DNA from: Massilia violaceinigra
GTDB lineage: Bacteria > Pseudomonadota > Gammaproteobacteria > Burkholderiales > Burkholderiaceae_D
Length of the DNA: 64,000 nt
Assembly: GCF_002752675.1 (NCBI RefSeq)
Contig: NZ_CP024608.1
Span: 434,001 to 498,000, forward strand
Direction: 5' to 3'
Positions within the stretch are counted from its first letter, which is position 1. Each line of letters starts with the position of its first letter. The notes under the pieces are model-generated. The model saw only the letters and a list, made by a program, of their open reading frames with translations, searched no databases and was not told the origin of the DNA. Positions 12,686 through 24,763 of the stretch are shown here, in pieces. A program made the translations under genes and the position numbers.

Positions 12686-13456
12686 ATGGCGAAAATATTT
12701 TGCGTTGCAAATCAAAAGGGCGGCGTAGGCAAGACCACCACCAGCGTTAACCTGTCAGCGGGCCTGGCCAAACTGGACCAGCGCGTGCTGCTTGTCGACC
12801 TGGACCCGCAGGGCAACGCGACCATGGGCGCCGGCATCAACAAGGCGGGCCTGAAGGCATCGACCTATGAAGTGCTGCTGGGCGAGGCCGAGGTGAGCGC
12901 GGCACGCACGCGTTCGGAAGCAGGGCGCTTCGACGTGCTGCCCTCGAACCGCGAACTGGCCGGCGCCGAAGTCGAAATGGTCGAACTGGAAAACCGCGAG
13001 CGGCGCCTGAAAGATGCGCTGGCGGCAGTCGACAAGGAATACGACTTCATCCTGATCGACTGCCCGCCGGCCCTGTCGATGCTGACCCTGAACGGCCTGT
13101 GCGCCGCGCACGGCGTGATCATCCCGATGCAGTGCGAGTACTACGCGCTGGAAGGCTTGTCGGATCTGGTCAACACCATCAAGAAGGTACACGCCAACCT
13201 GAACACCGATCTGAAGATCATCGGCCTGTTGCGCGTGATGTTCGATCCGCGCATGACCTTGTCGCAGCAAGTGTCGGCCCAGCTGGAGCAGCATTTCGGC
13301 GACAAGGTCTTCAACACCATCATCCCGCGCAACGTGCGCCTGGCCGAAGCGCCGTCGTACGGCGTGCCGGGCGTGGTGTTCGATCCGTCCTCGAAAGGGG
13401 CGCAGGCCTACATCGCCTTTGGCGCCGAGATGGTCGAACGCATCAAAACAATGTAA
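12686..13456 (+). CDS. parA: Chromosome partitioning ATPase ParA
   Basis: This 256-residue Walker-type ATPase (Soj family) drives segregation of the origin region together with ParB and parS. The deviant Walker A motif KGGVGKTTTSVNL lies at residues 11-23, with LVDLDPQGNAT near 37 and FILIDCPPALS near 118. It is of the short type, lacking an N-terminal DNA-binding extension, so it is not expected to repress its own promoter through a separate HTH. parB follows after 19 bp. Confidence 0.97.
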   Translation: MAKIFCVANQKGGVGKTTTSVNLSAGLAKLDQRVLLVDLDPQGNATMGAGINKAGLKASTYEVLLGEAEVSAARTRSEAGRFDVLPSNRELAGAEVEMVELENRERRLKDALAAVDKEYDFILIDCPPALSMLTLNGLCAAHGVIIPMQCEYYALEGLSDLVNTIKKVHANLNTDLKIIGLLRVMFDPRMTLSQQVSAQLEQHFGDKVFNTIIPRNVRLAEAPSYGVPGVVFDPSSKGAQAYIAFGAEMVERIKTM

Positions 13457-13475
13457 ACGAAGGCATTCACGAATT

Positions 13476-14354
13476 ATGGCAACCAAAAAACTCAAAGGGC
13501 TCGGTCGCGGGCTCGACGCGCTGCTGGGCGGCGATGGCGAGGGCGCCAAGCCCGACACGCCGTCCATCCTGGCGGTGCACCAGATGCAGGCCGGTAAATA
13601 CCAGCCGCGCACGCGCATGGACGAAGGCGCGCTCAACGAACTGGCCGCGTCGATCAAAACCCAGGGCATCATGCAACCGGTGCTGGTGCGTCCGATCGGC
13701 CAGGACGCCCTGACCGGCGCGGTGCGCTACGAGATCATCGCCGGCGAACGCCGCTTCCGCGCGGCGCAGCTGGCCGGGCTGAACGAGATTCCGGTGCTGG
13801 TGCGCGATGTGGACGACCAGGCCGCCGCCGCGATGGCGCTGATCGAGAACATCCAGCGCGAGGATCTCAATCCGTTGGAAGAGGCGCAGGGTATTCACCG
13901 CCTGATCTCCGATTTCAATTTCACGCATGAACAGGCGGCCACGGCGGTAGGGCGCTCGCGCAGCGCGGTGTCCAATTTGCTGCGCCTGATGAATCTGGCG
14001 GCGCCCGTGCAAACCATGCTGATGGCGGGCGATGTCGACATGGGTCACGCGCGCGCGCTGCTGGCGGTCGACTCGGCCAGCCAGATCAGCCTGGCCAACC
14101 TGGTGGTGGCGAAACGCCTGTCGGTACGCGAGACGGAAAAGCTGGTCGCCAGGGAGCTGGAAGAGCAGAGCAACCCGACCAGCGCGCGCCAGAAGGAAAA
14201 ATCGGGGGATATTACCCGGCTGGAAGAAGAGCTGTCCGACAAGCTGGCCACGCCGGTCTTGTTCAAGATGGGACCGAAGGGTCGCGGCCAGATGATCATC
14301 GATTTTGCCGATCTGGATATCTTGGACGGCGTACTGGCGCGTTTGCGGGCCTAA
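13476..14354 (+). CDS. parB: Chromosome partitioning protein ParB
   Basis: This 292-residue ParB/Spo0J protein binds parS and spreads as a CTP-dependent clamp. The N-terminus KLKGLGRGLDALLG is the usual ParA-interacting region. The nucleotide-binding motif GERRFRAAQLAG lies near residue 90, the central helix-turn-helix around EQAATAVGRSRSAVSNLLRL near residue 150, and a C-terminal dimerisation domain follows. ATG 13476 gives the canonical start; the frame upstream of it is not coding. Three parS sites lie 3.6 kb upstream. Confidence 0.97.
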   Translation: MATKKLKGLGRGLDALLGGDGEGAKPDTPSILAVHQMQAGKYQPRTRMDEGALNELAASIKTQGIMQPVLVRPIGQDALTGAVRYEIIAGERRFRAAQLAGLNEIPVLVRDVDDQAAAAMALIENIQREDLNPLEEAQGIHRLISDFNFTHEQAATAVGRSRSAVSNLLRLMNLAAPVQTMLMAGDVDMGHARALLAVDSASQISLANLVVAKRLSVRETEKLVARELEEQSNPTSARQKEKSGDITRLEEELSDKLATPVLFKMGPKGRGQMIIDFADLDILDGVLARLRA

Positions 14355-14388
14355 GTTACCCCAATATCGTTGTTCTGACCGCCACCCT

Positions 14389-14474
14389 CGTCGTTCCCGC
14401 GCAGGCGGGAACCCAAGTTTGTCGAACCGCCGGTTACGGTACGAAATTGGGTTCCCGCCTGCGCGGGAACGACG
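14389..14474. repeat. REP-like inverted palindrome pair
   Basis: Two perfect 28-bp arms (14389-14416 and 14447-14474) face each other across a 30-bp loop. Each arm contains its own small hairpin, TCCCGC-GCAG-GCGGGA. The outer core is CGTCGTTCCCGC. The same element recurs at 49900-49989, with related copies elsewhere in the window, so it is a dispersed family rather than a local terminator. Confidence 0.85.
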
Positions 14475-14731
14475 GTAGCGGACAGCCCGGACCATCGGCC
14501 ATAACCTCCCAGGTAATTGCCCCCTCCCCACCACGCACCTACGATATAACTGTACCCCGCGTCAGCAGCCAGAAATCAGCCACACCGACCGCTTCCGCCA
14601 CCATTATCACGCAAGACGTTTCTTCTAGTTAACTTTTAGCAAGGAGGACCAGTTCGCCCCCGTTTAGTGCAAATTGCTTAAAAATGCGTGGCTTTTGAAC
14701 ACATTCGCGTTCATTCACAGTGCAGCAACGT

Positions 14732-14761
14732 TTGACGCACGCAAGCATAAGCACTTATAAT
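14732..14761 (+). promoter_or_regulatory. Sigma70 promoter of the atp operon
   Basis: TTGACG (14732-14737) and a perfect TATAAT (14756-14761) are separated by 18 bp. Transcription would begin near 14768, giving a leader of about 60 nt before atpI. This is the best promoter match in the window. Confidence 0.75.
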
Positions 14762-14827
14762 CCCGCTGATTCACATAATTCAGACACCGAAACACGGCAC
14801 TTATATGGCTGGCGCAAGGAATACAAC

Positions 14828-15166
14828 ATGTTGCGCTTAGTCTCCCTGCAATTGATGGTAACAGTCGCTGCTGGCCTCATCGCCGCGCTTCTGGGGGGAT
14901 GGGCTGCGATGTTGTCGGCGGTGTTCGGCGGATTGTGTTGTGTCTTGCCCAATGCCGTATTCGCGTTGCGCCTGTTCGCCAATACGAAGAAACCAGGTGG
15001 GGCCGACCCGATATCGTTTTTTATCTGGGAATTCATAAAGATTGCTTTGACGGTGGCGCTGATTGCCGCGACCTTCTCGCTGTACCGCGACTTGAATGTG
15101 TTCGCCATGATTGGCGGCTTCATCGTGGCGCTGAAAAGTTACATATTCTTAATATTTAGGCACTGA
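14828..15166 (+). CDS. atpI: ATP synthase subunit I
   Basis: This 112-residue membrane protein is the first gene of the ATP synthase operon and helps assemble the c-ring in related systems. It has four hydrophobic segments, including [20 protein letters not shown] and the C-terminal [16 protein letters not shown] 14828 is chosen over an upstream GTG because homologues begin with a short N-terminus before the first helix. Only 1 nt separates it from atpB. Confidence 0.9.
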   Translation: MLRLVSLQLMVTVAAGLIAALLGGWAAMLSAVFGGLCCVLPNAVFALRLFANTKKPGGADPISFFIWEFIKIALTVALIAATFSLYRDLNVFAMIGGFIVALKSYIFLIFRH

Positions 15167-15167
15167 C

Positions 15168-16007
15168 ATGACGAGTCCAACACTTGAAGCCGGCGCTGCA
15201 CACACGCAGACCGCATCAGAATACATCAAGCACCACCTGGGTCACTTTTCGACCAAGCATCAGGAAAATGTGGTCGATTTCTCCATTATCAATATGGACA
15301 CCATGTTTTGGTCGATCGCCATGGGTATTCTTGGCTGCATGATCATGTGGATGGCGGCCCGCAAGGCCACCTCCGGCGTGCCGACCCGCTTCCAGGCGGC
15401 TGTCGAAATGGTCTTCGAGATGGTCGACAACCAGGCCAAGGGCATCGTGCACGGCGACCGCAGCTTCATCGCGCCGCTGGCACTGACCGTGTTCGTCTGG
15501 GTTGCACTGATGAATTCGCTGGACTTCTTGCCAGTCGATCTGTTCTCCGGCCTGTTCAAACTGCTGGGTATCGAACATATCTTCCCGTATCACCGCGTGG
15601 TTCCGACCGCCGACCTGAACGGCTCGCTGGGCATCGCCCTGGGCGTGTTCGCACTGATGATCTACTACAGCATCAAGATCAAGGGTTTCGGCGGCTGGAT
15701 TCACGAACTGTTTTCCGCGCCATTCGGCATTGCCATGGCGCCGTTCAACCTGCTGTTGAACATCATCGAGTACGCAGCAAAAACCGTGTCGCTCGGCATG
15801 CGACTGTTCGGCAACATGTTTGCTGGCGAACTGCTGTTCCTGTTGATCGCTTTGTTGGGTGCGATGGCTACGACGTTTGGCTTTGTCGGCCACGTCATCG
15901 CCGGTTCGGTTTGGGCTATTTTCCACATCCTGATCGTGTTCCTGCAGGCGTTCATTTTCATGATGCTGACCCTGGTATACCTGGGCCAGGCGCATGAAGG
16001 TCACTGA
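15168..16007 (+). CDS. atpB: F1Fo ATP synthase subunit a
   Basis: Subunit a forms the proton half-channels of Fo in the inner membrane. The 279-residue protein has multiple membrane helices. The essential Arg lies in the conserved helix [16 protein letters not shown] near residue 210. The C-terminal [20 protein letters not shown] is the usual last helix. It follows atpI directly, and an AU-rich 94-bp gap leads to atpE. Confidence 0.97.
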   Translation: MTSPTLEAGAAHTQTASEYIKHHLGHFSTKHQENVVDFSIINMDTMFWSIAMGILGCMIMWMAARKATSGVPTRFQAAVEMVFEMVDNQAKGIVHGDRSFIAPLALTVFVWVALMNSLDFLPVDLFSGLFKLLGIEHIFPYHRVVPTADLNGSLGIALGVFALMIYYSIKIKGFGGWIHELFSAPFGIAMAPFNLLLNIIEYAAKTVSLGMRLFGNMFAGELLFLLIALLGAMATTFGFVGHVIAGSVWAIFHILIVFLQAFIFMMLTLVYLGQAHEGH

Positions 16008-16044
16008 TCGGCACAGCTCGAACAGAATCGAAACATAGTAGTAG

Positions 16045-16347
<303 letters not shown>

Positions 16348-16377
16348 TTTTCGTTCGGCACTTCGCTGGTTATGAAT

Positions 16378-16409
16378 TGCCGAACCTTCCGGGTTCGGCA
16401 TCCGTTTTT
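16378..16409 (+). terminator. Hairpin with T-tract between atpE and atpF
   Basis: TGCCGAACC (16378-16386) pairs perfectly with GGTTCGGCA (16392-16400) around TTCCG, followed after four bases by TTTTT (16405-16409). It resembles a weak intrinsic terminator or attenuator. Since atpF-C must still be expressed it is probably partial, or a 3'-stabiliser that enriches atpE mRNA. Confidence 0.6.
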
Positions 16410-16426
16410 GTAAGAAGGAAAACACC

Positions 16427-16897
16427 GTGAACTTAAACGCAACCCTGTTTGCCCAGTTCGTGGTCTTCTTCATCCTGGCTGGTTTCACGATGAAATTCGT
16501 GTGGCCCCCACTGATGAAAGCGCTCGACGAGCGCATCCAGAGGATCTCGAACGGCCTGGCCGCAGCTGACCGCGGCAAGGAAGAAATGCAGAAAGCCCAC
16601 GAGCAAGTCCAGAAAGACCTGGCCGCTGCCCGTGACGAAGGTCAAAAGCGCATCAGCGACGCCGACAAGCGCGCCGCCATGATCCTCGACGATGCCAAGA
16701 AAGCAGCTGCTGAAGAAGCGGCCCGCATCATCGCATCCGCCAAGGCAGATGCCGAGCAACAGGTTAACCGTGCACGCGAAGAACTGCGTGGCCAGGTCGC
16801 TGCCCTCGCCGTCAAAGGCGCCGAGCAGATCCTCAAGCGCGAAGTGAACGCAGCGGCCCACGCCGACCTGCTGACGCAGTTGTCGGTCGAGCTGTAA
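16427..16897 (+). CDS. atpF: F1Fo ATP synthase subunit b
   Basis: Subunit b is the peripheral stator stalk. The 156-residue protein has one N-terminal membrane helix ([19 protein letters not shown]) and then a long, charged, heptad-rich coiled coil. It starts at GTG with AAGAAGGA 7 nt upstream; translation of homologues begins MNLN, as here. The atpH start follows after 2 nt, so the two genes are closely coupled. Confidence 0.96.
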   Translation: MNLNATLFAQFVVFFILAGFTMKFVWPPLMKALDERIQRISNGLAAADRGKEEMQKAHEQVQKDLAAARDEGQKRISDADKRAAMILDDAKKAAAEEAARIIASAKADAEQQVNRAREELRGQVAALAVKGAEQILKREVNAAAHADLLTQLSVEL

Positions 16898-16899
16898 TC

Positions 16900-17433
16900 A
16901 TGGCCGAAATCGCAACCGTCGCCCGTCCTTACGCCGAAGCCCTGTACCGTGTTGCCCAGCAAGGCGACGTGGCGGCCTGGTCCGAAGTGTTGTCCGAGCT
17001 GGCCCAGCTCGGCGCTCACCACGATGTGCTGGCCTTCGCGGCCAACCCGAACGTGGTCGCCGCCGACGTTGCCGCGACCGTGGTGTCGCTGCTCAAGTCG
17101 CCGGTCACCGCGGAAGTGAACAACTTCGTTGCCATGCTGGTCGAAAACCACCGCGTGTCGCTGCTGCCGGAAATTTATGCCCAGTTCCAGGTGCTCAAGA
17201 ACACGAATGCCGGTGCCGCAGACGCCAACATCACCAGCGCCTTCGAGATTGCCCAGCCGCAGGTTGCGCAACTGGTCGCGACGCTGGAAAAGAAATTTGG
17301 CCGCAAGCTCAACCCAACGGTGACAGTGGATCCTTCGCTGATCGGTGGTGTGCGCGTGGTCGTCGGTGATGAAGTGCTCGATACCTCGGTACGCGCCAAG
17401 CTGCAACAGATGCATGTTGCGCTGGCTTCGTAA
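16900..17433 (+). CDS. atpH: F1Fo ATP synthase subunit delta
   Basis: Delta links the b stalk to the top of the F1 head. This 177-residue protein begins [16 protein letters not shown], the conserved N-terminal helix of the family, and ends with the C-terminal domain containing [20 protein letters not shown]. It starts 2 nt after the atpF stop. The gap to atpA (78 bp) contains no clear stem-loop. Confidence 0.96.
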   Translation: MAEIATVARPYAEALYRVAQQGDVAAWSEVLSELAQLGAHHDVLAFAANPNVVAADVAATVVSLLKSPVTAEVNNFVAMLVENHRVSLLPEIYAQFQVLKNTNAGAADANITSAFEIAQPQVAQLVATLEKKFGRKLNPTVTVDPSLIGGVRVVVGDEVLDTSVRAKLQQMHVALAS

Positions 17434-17511
17434 CCGCCGTCTCGTAGAGTCGCACAACGCGCCGGCGCAGACGCCCTTGCCTTACGCATCAAGAAACTAT
17501 TAGGAGTTAGC

Positions 17512-19053
17512 ATGCAACTTAATTCATCTGAAATCAGCGAACTGATCAAAAGCCGGATCCAAGGCCTCGAAGGTTCGGCTGATATTCGCAATCAGGGCAC
17601 GGTAATCTCCGTAGCCGACGGTATCTGCCGTATCCATGGCCTGTCGGACGTGATGCAGGGCGAGATGCTGGAATTCCCGGGCAACACCTTCGGCCTGGCG
17701 ATGAACCTCGAGCGCGACTCGGTCGGCGCCGTGATTCTGGGTGCTTACGAGCACATCTCCGAAGGCGACACGGTCAAGACCACCGGCCGCATCCTGGAAG
17801 TGCCGATCGGTCCTGAACTCAAGGGCCGCGTGGTTAACGCCCTGGGCCAGCCGATCGACGGCAAGGGTCCTGTCAACGCCAAGCTGACCGCACCAATCGA
17901 AAAAATCGCTCCGGGCGTGATCGCCCGTCAGTCGGTGTCGCAGCCTATGCAGACCGGCCTGAAGTCGATCGACTCGATGGTACCGATCGGCCGTGGCCAG
18001 CGCGAGCTGATCATTGGTGACCGCCAGACCGGTAAATCGGCTGTCGCGATCGATGCGATCATCAACCAGAAGGGCCAGAACATGACGTGTATCTACGTCG
18101 CGATCGGCCAGAAGGCATCGACCATCAAGAACATCGTGCGCTCGCTCGAGACGCACGGCGCGATGGAATACACCATCGTCGTCGCAGCATCGGCTTCCGA
18201 GTCGGCTGCCATGCAATACATTTCCGCGTACTCCGGTTGCGCCATGGGCGAATACTTCCGTGACCGCGGCGAAGACGCACTGATCGTCTACGATGACCTG
18301 TCCAAGCAAGCTGTTGCTTACCGTCAGATCTCGCTGCTGCTGCGCCGTCCACCAGGCCGCGAAGCCTACCCTGGCGACGTGTTCTACCTGCACAGCCGCC
18401 TGCTCGAGCGCGCAGCACGCGTGAACCCCGACTACGTCGAGAAGTTCACCAACGGCGAAGTCAAAGGCAAGACCGGTTCCCTGACCGCGCTGCCGATCAT
18501 TGAAACCCAGGCTGGCGACGTTTCGGCGTTCGTTCCAACCAACGTGATTTCGATTACCGACGGCCAGATCTTCCTGGACACCTCGCTGTTCAACTCGGGT
18601 ATCCGTCCTGCGATTAACGCCGGTATTTCGGTGTCGCGCGTCGGTGGCGCCGCTCAGACCAAGGTCATCAAAAACCTGTCCGGCGGTATCCGTACCGACT
18701 TGGCCCAGTACCGTGAACTGGCTGCGTTCGCGCAGTTCGCTTCGGACCTGGACGAATCGACCCGCAAGCAGCTCGACCGTGGCGCACGCGTCACCGAACT
18801 GCTCAAGCAGGCTCAGTATTCCCCACTGTCGATCTCGATGATGGCCGTGTCGCTGTTCGCAGTGAACAAAGGCTTCTTCGATGACGTCGAAGTGAAGAAA
18901 GTGCTGGCGTTCGAAGCCGGTCTGCACGGCTACATGAAGACCAAGCAAGCTGCTCTCCTGGCCAAGATCGAAGAAACCAAGCAACTGGACAAGGATGGCG
19001 AAGCCGCCATGTCCGCCGCTGTTGCTGACTTCAAGAAATCCGGCGCATATTAA
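17512..19053 (+). CDS. atpA: F1Fo ATP synthase subunit alpha
   Basis: Alpha is present in three copies in F1 and carries the non-catalytic nucleotide sites. The 513-residue protein has the Walker A motif GDRQTGKSA near residue 169 and the family signature [17 protein letters not shown] near residue 365. TAGGAG lies 6 nt upstream of the ATG. A GC-rich hairpin follows its stop codon. A 734-codon open frame on the opposite strand is an artefact of high-GC codon use. Confidence 0.98.
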   Translation: MQLNSSEISELIKSRIQGLEGSADIRNQGTVISVADGICRIHGLSDVMQGEMLEFPGNTFGLAMNLERDSVGAVILGAYEHISEGDTVKTTGRILEVPIGPELKGRVVNALGQPIDGKGPVNAKLTAPIEKIAPGVIARQSVSQPMQTGLKSIDSMVPIGRGQRELIIGDRQTGKSAVAIDAIINQKGQNMTCIYVAIGQKASTIKNIVRSLETHGAMEYTIVVAASASESAAMQYISAYSGCAMGEYFRDRGEDALIVYDDLSKQAVAYRQISLLLRRPPGREAYPGDVFYLHSRLLERAARVNPDYVEKFTNGEVKGKTGSLTALPIIETQAGDVSAFVPTNVISITDGQIFLDTSLFNSGIRPAINAGISVSRVGGAAQTKVIKNLSGGIRTDLAQYRELAAFAQFASDLDESTRKQLDRGARVTELLKQAQYSPLSISMMAVSLFAVNKGFFDDVEVKKVLAFEAGLHGYMKTKQAALLAKIEETKQLDKDGEAAMSAAVADFKKSGAY

Positions 19054-19062
19054 TTGTCTAGA

Positions 19063-19084
19063 GGGGCCGGCCGTACGCGGCCCC
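19063..19084 (+). other. Hairpin between atpA and atpG
   Basis: GGGGCCG (19063-19069) pairs with CGGCCCC (19078-19084) across an 8-nt loop, just after the atpA stop and before the atpG ribosome site AAAGGAG. No T-tract follows, so it is a stabiliser or processing-stop candidate rather than a terminator. Confidence 0.55.
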
Positions 19085-19110
19085 CGATAGCGCAAAAGGA
19101 GTAAGGACTC

Positions 19111-21419
<2,309 letters not shown>

Positions 21420-21429
21420 GACAGGCCAG

Positions 21430-21456
21430 GGCGCCGCGCTGAACCAGCGTGGCGCC
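21430..21456 (+). other. Hairpin between atpD and atpC
   Basis: GGCGCCGCGCT (21430-21440) pairs over 11 positions with AGCGTGGCGCC (21446-21456), including one G-U pair, around a GAACC loop. It begins 10 nt after the atpD stop. No T-tract follows. It is the strongest of the three intercistronic hairpins in the operon. Confidence 0.6.
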
Positions 21457-21475
21457 GGAACCCGATAGGACACAC

Positions 21476-21898
21476 ATGGCAAACACATTTCACGTTGACG
21501 TGGTATCGGCCGAAGCCAGCATTTTTTCGGGCGAAGCCGAGTTCGTCGCGTTGCCGGGTGAAGCAGGCGAGCTGGGGATTTATCCCAAGCACACCCCGCT
21601 GATCACGCGCATCAAGCCGGGTGCGGTACGGATCAAGGTGGCTGGCCAGGCCGAAGAAGAGTTCGTCTTCGTCGCTGGCGGCATCCTGGAAGTGCAGCCG
21701 AACGGCGTGACCGTGCTGGCAGACACCGCGATCCGCGGTGGCGACCTGGACGAAGCAAAAGCACTGGCCGCCAAAAAAGCGGCCGAAGAAGCAATGGTCA
21801 ACAAAGTATCGAAGATCGACTACGCCAAGGCGCAAGCCGAAATGGCGGCGGCGATTGCCCAGTTGCAGGCAATCCAGCGCTTCCGTAACAAGCGCTAA
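21476..21898 (+). CDS. atpC: F1Fo ATP synthase subunit epsilon
   Basis: Epsilon is the small rotor subunit that also inhibits ATP hydrolysis. The 140-residue protein shows the N-terminal beta-sandwich ([20 protein letters not shown], then [19 protein letters not shown]) and a C-terminal helical pair. ATG 21476 matches the usual start; nine upstream codons in frame are not conserved in style. It is the last gene of the operon and is followed by an intrinsic terminator. Confidence 0.96.
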   Translation: MANTFHVDVVSAEASIFSGEAEFVALPGEAGELGIYPKHTPLITRIKPGAVRIKVAGQAEEEFVFVAGGILEVQPNGVTVLADTAIRGGDLDEAKALAAKKAAEEAMVNKVSKIDYAKAQAEMAAAIAQLQAIQRFRNKR

Positions 21899-21924
21899 GA
21901 CGCCGGGGTCACACCCGCATCAGC

Positions 21925-21952
21925 AAAAAAGGCAGCTTAGGCTGCCTTTTTT
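21925..21952 (+). terminator. Intrinsic terminator of the atp operon
   Basis: A6-GGCAGC-TTAG-GCTGCC-T6: a 6-bp GC stem extended by A-U pairs, with a six-T tract, starting 27 nt after the atpC stop. Confidence 0.9.
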
Positions 21953-22150
21953 ACGTCTGGTGCCGTGCTCCGTCGTTCCCGCACCGAACACCGTCGTTCT
22001 CGCGCTGGCAATGGCGTGTCCTCGCACGCATGAACATGCCCTCAAGACCTCCTTGGCCGATGCTGACAAAGGTGTGTTGCAGCGCTCTTGCCGGTGCGGA
22101 TCGGCACCGGGCATCCGCGGCGTCCCGGCCGTTTGACGACATCATGCAGC
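21953..22150. other. Non-coding gap with REP-like cores
   Basis: Together with the flanking terminators this forms a 313-bp gap (21899-22211). Two direct copies of the REP core are present: CCGTCGTTCCCGC at 21970-21982 and CCGTCGTTCTCGC at 21991-22003. No gene is supported in the remainder. Confidence 0.5.
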
Positions 22151-22178
22151 AAAAAAGGCAGCCGAAGCTGCCTTTTTT
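22151..22178. terminator. Second, bidirectional intrinsic terminator
   Basis: A6-GGCAGC-CGAA-GCTGCC-T6 is nearly identical to the atp terminator 226 bp upstream, differing only in the loop. It works in either direction and lies 34 bp beyond the end of the converging collagenase gene, so it probably serves that gene. Confidence 0.85.
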
Positions 22179-22211
22179 GCGTCCGGTGCTACTGCCCCGG
22201 CAGGTCTGTCA

Positions 22212-24467
22212 TCAGTCGTACGTGGCGCTGATGGTCACGCCGCTATAGCTCTGTTTAGCCTTGAGCATGATGTAATACCACTGCCCGGTGACCGGCGCGC
22301 CGAAGGCGACGCTCTCGCGGTTGCCTGGCGTGGCCGATGCCGCGTCATACCAGGTTGTGGTCGGATAATGGGCACGGCCCACATACAGGTCGACGTCGCC
22401 GGTCCCGCCGCTGGTGAACAGGCGCAGGTTCTTGGCGCCGGCCGGCAACGAGATGTAGGCATAGCGCTCGGACGAGGAAGCGAAACCGCCGATCGAGCAG
22501 TTCTTGCCCAGCTGGGTGCTGTTGGCGCACGGCGGCAGGGTCACCGTCGGCAGCGGCGGCTCGCCGGCCGTGGTAGCCGTCTTGGCCCAGGCGGCAAACT
22601 CGGCGTCGTAGCGGGTGCCGATGTACGCCATGTAGTTCTGGTAGCCGTCGTAATCGCCGGCCCGGAACTTGCCCAGCACCGCATCGATGTCGTTACGGTG
22701 CTTTTCCATCATGAAGCGGGTTGCCATGTAGCCCCAGCGATACGCGCGGTCGGTGTAGTCGCCCATCTCGTAGGTATTGCCGAAAATCTGGCTCAGCTTG
22801 TAGGTGCCGGTGCGCGCCTTGTCGATCGATGGCTGGTTATTGTTGCGCAGCGACAGGTATTCGCCGATGCCTTCCACCCACCAGATGGTTGGCTTGGCCA
22901 CGGAAGCGGTAAAGTCGCCCTTCATGTTGAAGCGGCCATCGAGGTAGTGCACGTATTCATGTTCCAGGTTCCACACCGCGAACGTCGGCAGCAGCCACGA
23001 TGCTTCGTGCGCGATAAAGCGCGCCTGGTTAGTGCTCGACTCCGGGTTGCCTTCCAGGTACATGCCGCCGTTATTGGTCGGGATATCGTAGATAACCGAC
23101 GCGTATTTACCGTAATTGGCGTAATCGTTGAAGATCACCAGTTCCAGCGAGGTGTTCTTGTCGCCAGCCACCGGCGTGCGCTTGGTAAGCAGCATGTCAT
23201 GGAAGTAGCCTTCTTCTTTCTGCAAAATGGCGCAGGAAGACTGAAGTTGGGCGGTCGTCATTTCCTGGGCGCGGATGCGTAGGGTCGGGCTGCAGGTGTA
23301 GCTGACCTTGAGCACGGTGTCGGCCAGCTTTTGCTCGTAGCCGCAGGTACCGTACTGGGTGCAGTTAGCATTGTCATAGTATTTGACAGCCGAGGCAGCG
23401 GCCAGCCACAGCGCCATGTCGGCACCGGTCATGGTGCTGCTCGCCAGCATGGTTTGCACCATCGGCTTCACGGTAGCTTTTTGCGCCGGGTACTGCATGA
23501 AGCGGAACGCTTCGTTGGCGGCATCGGTCAGCATGTAGGCAGTCGGCGTGCCCAGCAGCGCCGCCTTGTTCTGCACCACGAAATTGTTCAGCGCGATCGG
23601 ATAGCTGGTATCGCTTTGCAGCAGCGGCAGCGCATCCGGGCGCGAATGGGCGTAGAACAGCACCGTCAACGCCGAAGTCATGCCGCCGGCAGCGTCGTAT
23701 TGCTTGAGGGTATCAACTGCATTCGGATTGCTTGGCGTATTGGTAAAGCGCTGCACCAGCTTCTTCATCGACGGCACGAAATACGCTTCGTCATGCGTGT
23801 TGGTGATCAGCTTGATGATTTCCGACGCCGTGCTGCCACCCACCGGGTTGGTCTTGTACAGCACGGTGCCTTCGACCAGGTTCTTGATCGGGGCCCGCAG
23901 CGACGCGGTAAATGCGGCCGATGGCGTGGCAATGACGCCGCTGCCGCCCAGGTAGTAACCGGCGCGCAGGTACAGCGCCAGGTTGACCAGCGCGCGGCTG
24001 CTGGCGTTGTAAGTACTCGCTTCGCGTGCGAAGCGGGTGGCGACCGCATTCAGGTTGGCGGCCGAATAGGCCTTGGCGGCTTGCGCCGGGGTCAGCGAAA
24101 ACAGCGGGTAGGTGCACTCGTAATCGGGCAGGGCGACCAGGTAATCGGCCAGCGCGGCGCCGTTGTACGTGGTCAGGGTATCCATGTTCTTGCACTCGGG
24201 CGTGGCCGCGAGCAGATTCATGTTCATGCTCATGCGGCCGTTCTCGGACGCCTTCGGCATCAGGTCGGTGCGCGGCTTGACGGTCGGCGCCACGTTGAAG
24301 CGCTGCTGTTCCACCGTCGGCGGCAGCGTCTGGCGCGCATGCGGCATTTGCGCCTGGTTCAGGCGCTGGTGCGTATGGCCTTCATCGGCCTGTTTTGCAT
24401 AGGTGACACTGCTGAAACAGGCGCTGACCAGCCCGGCCAGTAATACGATTTTGCGTTCTACAAACAT
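22212..24467 (-). CDS. Secreted M9-family collagenase
   Basis: This 751-residue protein is a predicted secreted zinc peptidase that degrades collagen. A signal peptide (MFVERKIVLLAG, cleavage near VTYAK) leads into an N-terminal peptidase M9 helical domain. The catalytic zinc motif HEYVH lies near residue 503, with the downstream Glu ligand in WWVEGIGEYLS near residue 533. The last ~80 residues (RLFTSGGTGDVDLYV onward) form a bacterial pre-peptidase C-terminal (PPC) domain that probably binds substrate. ATG 24467 has AAGGAG 7 nt upstream; an earlier in-frame ATG lacks this. It shares its orientation with an M6 protease gene. Confidence 0.93.
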   Translation of the reverse strand: MFVERKIVLLAGLVSACFSSVTYAKQADEGHTHQRLNQAQMPHARQTLPPTVEQQRFNVAPTVKPRTDLMPKASENGRMSMNMNLLAATPECKNMDTLTTYNGAALADYLVALPDYECTYPLFSLTPAQAAKAYSAANLNAVATRFAREASTYNASSRALVNLALYLRAGYYLGGSGVIATPSAAFTASLRAPIKNLVEGTVLYKTNPVGGSTASEIIKLITNTHDEAYFVPSMKKLVQRFTNTPSNPNAVDTLKQYDAAGGMTSALTVLFYAHSRPDALPLLQSDTSYPIALNNFVVQNKAALLGTPTAYMLTDAANEAFRFMQYPAQKATVKPMVQTMLASSTMTGADMALWLAAASAVKYYDNANCTQYGTCGYEQKLADTVLKVSYTCSPTLRIRAQEMTTAQLQSSCAILQKEEGYFHDMLLTKRTPVAGDKNTSLELVIFNDYANYGKYASVIYDIPTNNGGMYLEGNPESSTNQARFIAHEASWLLPTFAVWNLEHEYVHYLDGRFNMKGDFTASVAKPTIWWVEGIGEYLSLRNNNQPSIDKARTGTYKLSQIFGNTYEMGDYTDRAYRWGYMATRFMMEKHRNDIDAVLGKFRAGDYDGYQNYMAYIGTRYDAEFAAWAKTATTAGEPPLPTVTLPPCANSTQLGKNCSIGGFASSSERYAYISLPAGAKNLRLFTSGGTGDVDLYVGRAHYPTTTWYDAASATPGNRESVAFGAPVTGQWYYIMLKAKQSYSGVTISATYD

Positions 24468-24763
24468 TGTCTCGCTCCTTGTAATTATCATCGGTGATTG
24501 ACGCCGCGCCGGTCAGGTTGTGTGCCGGCGCAGGCGTCATGGCGCGGGAAAGGGGTGTTCCCGCTATGCTGCAAAGCCATCAGGCGTGCTGATACTATCC
24601 CGGATGCATATAGGTAAATGCTGCTGAAAGGCTTTCAAAAACGGGTTTGTTCAATTTCCCCGCCGGCGCCGGCAATTCCAGCACAGCGGGCGGACGGGGG
24701 ATGACGAAAAAGCCACACTTTTAGCCGGCGCAGCTTGCCGCGCCGGCCACAGTGAGCGCTCGC

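Larger units (their letters stand above)
14355..14827. other. Intergenic region parB-atpI
   Basis: This 473-bp gap holds a long REP-like palindrome in its first third and a consensus sigma70 promoter for the ATP synthase operon near its end. The middle (14500-14700) contains no convincing gene; short reading frames there lack ribosome sites and coding bias. Confidence 0.6.
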
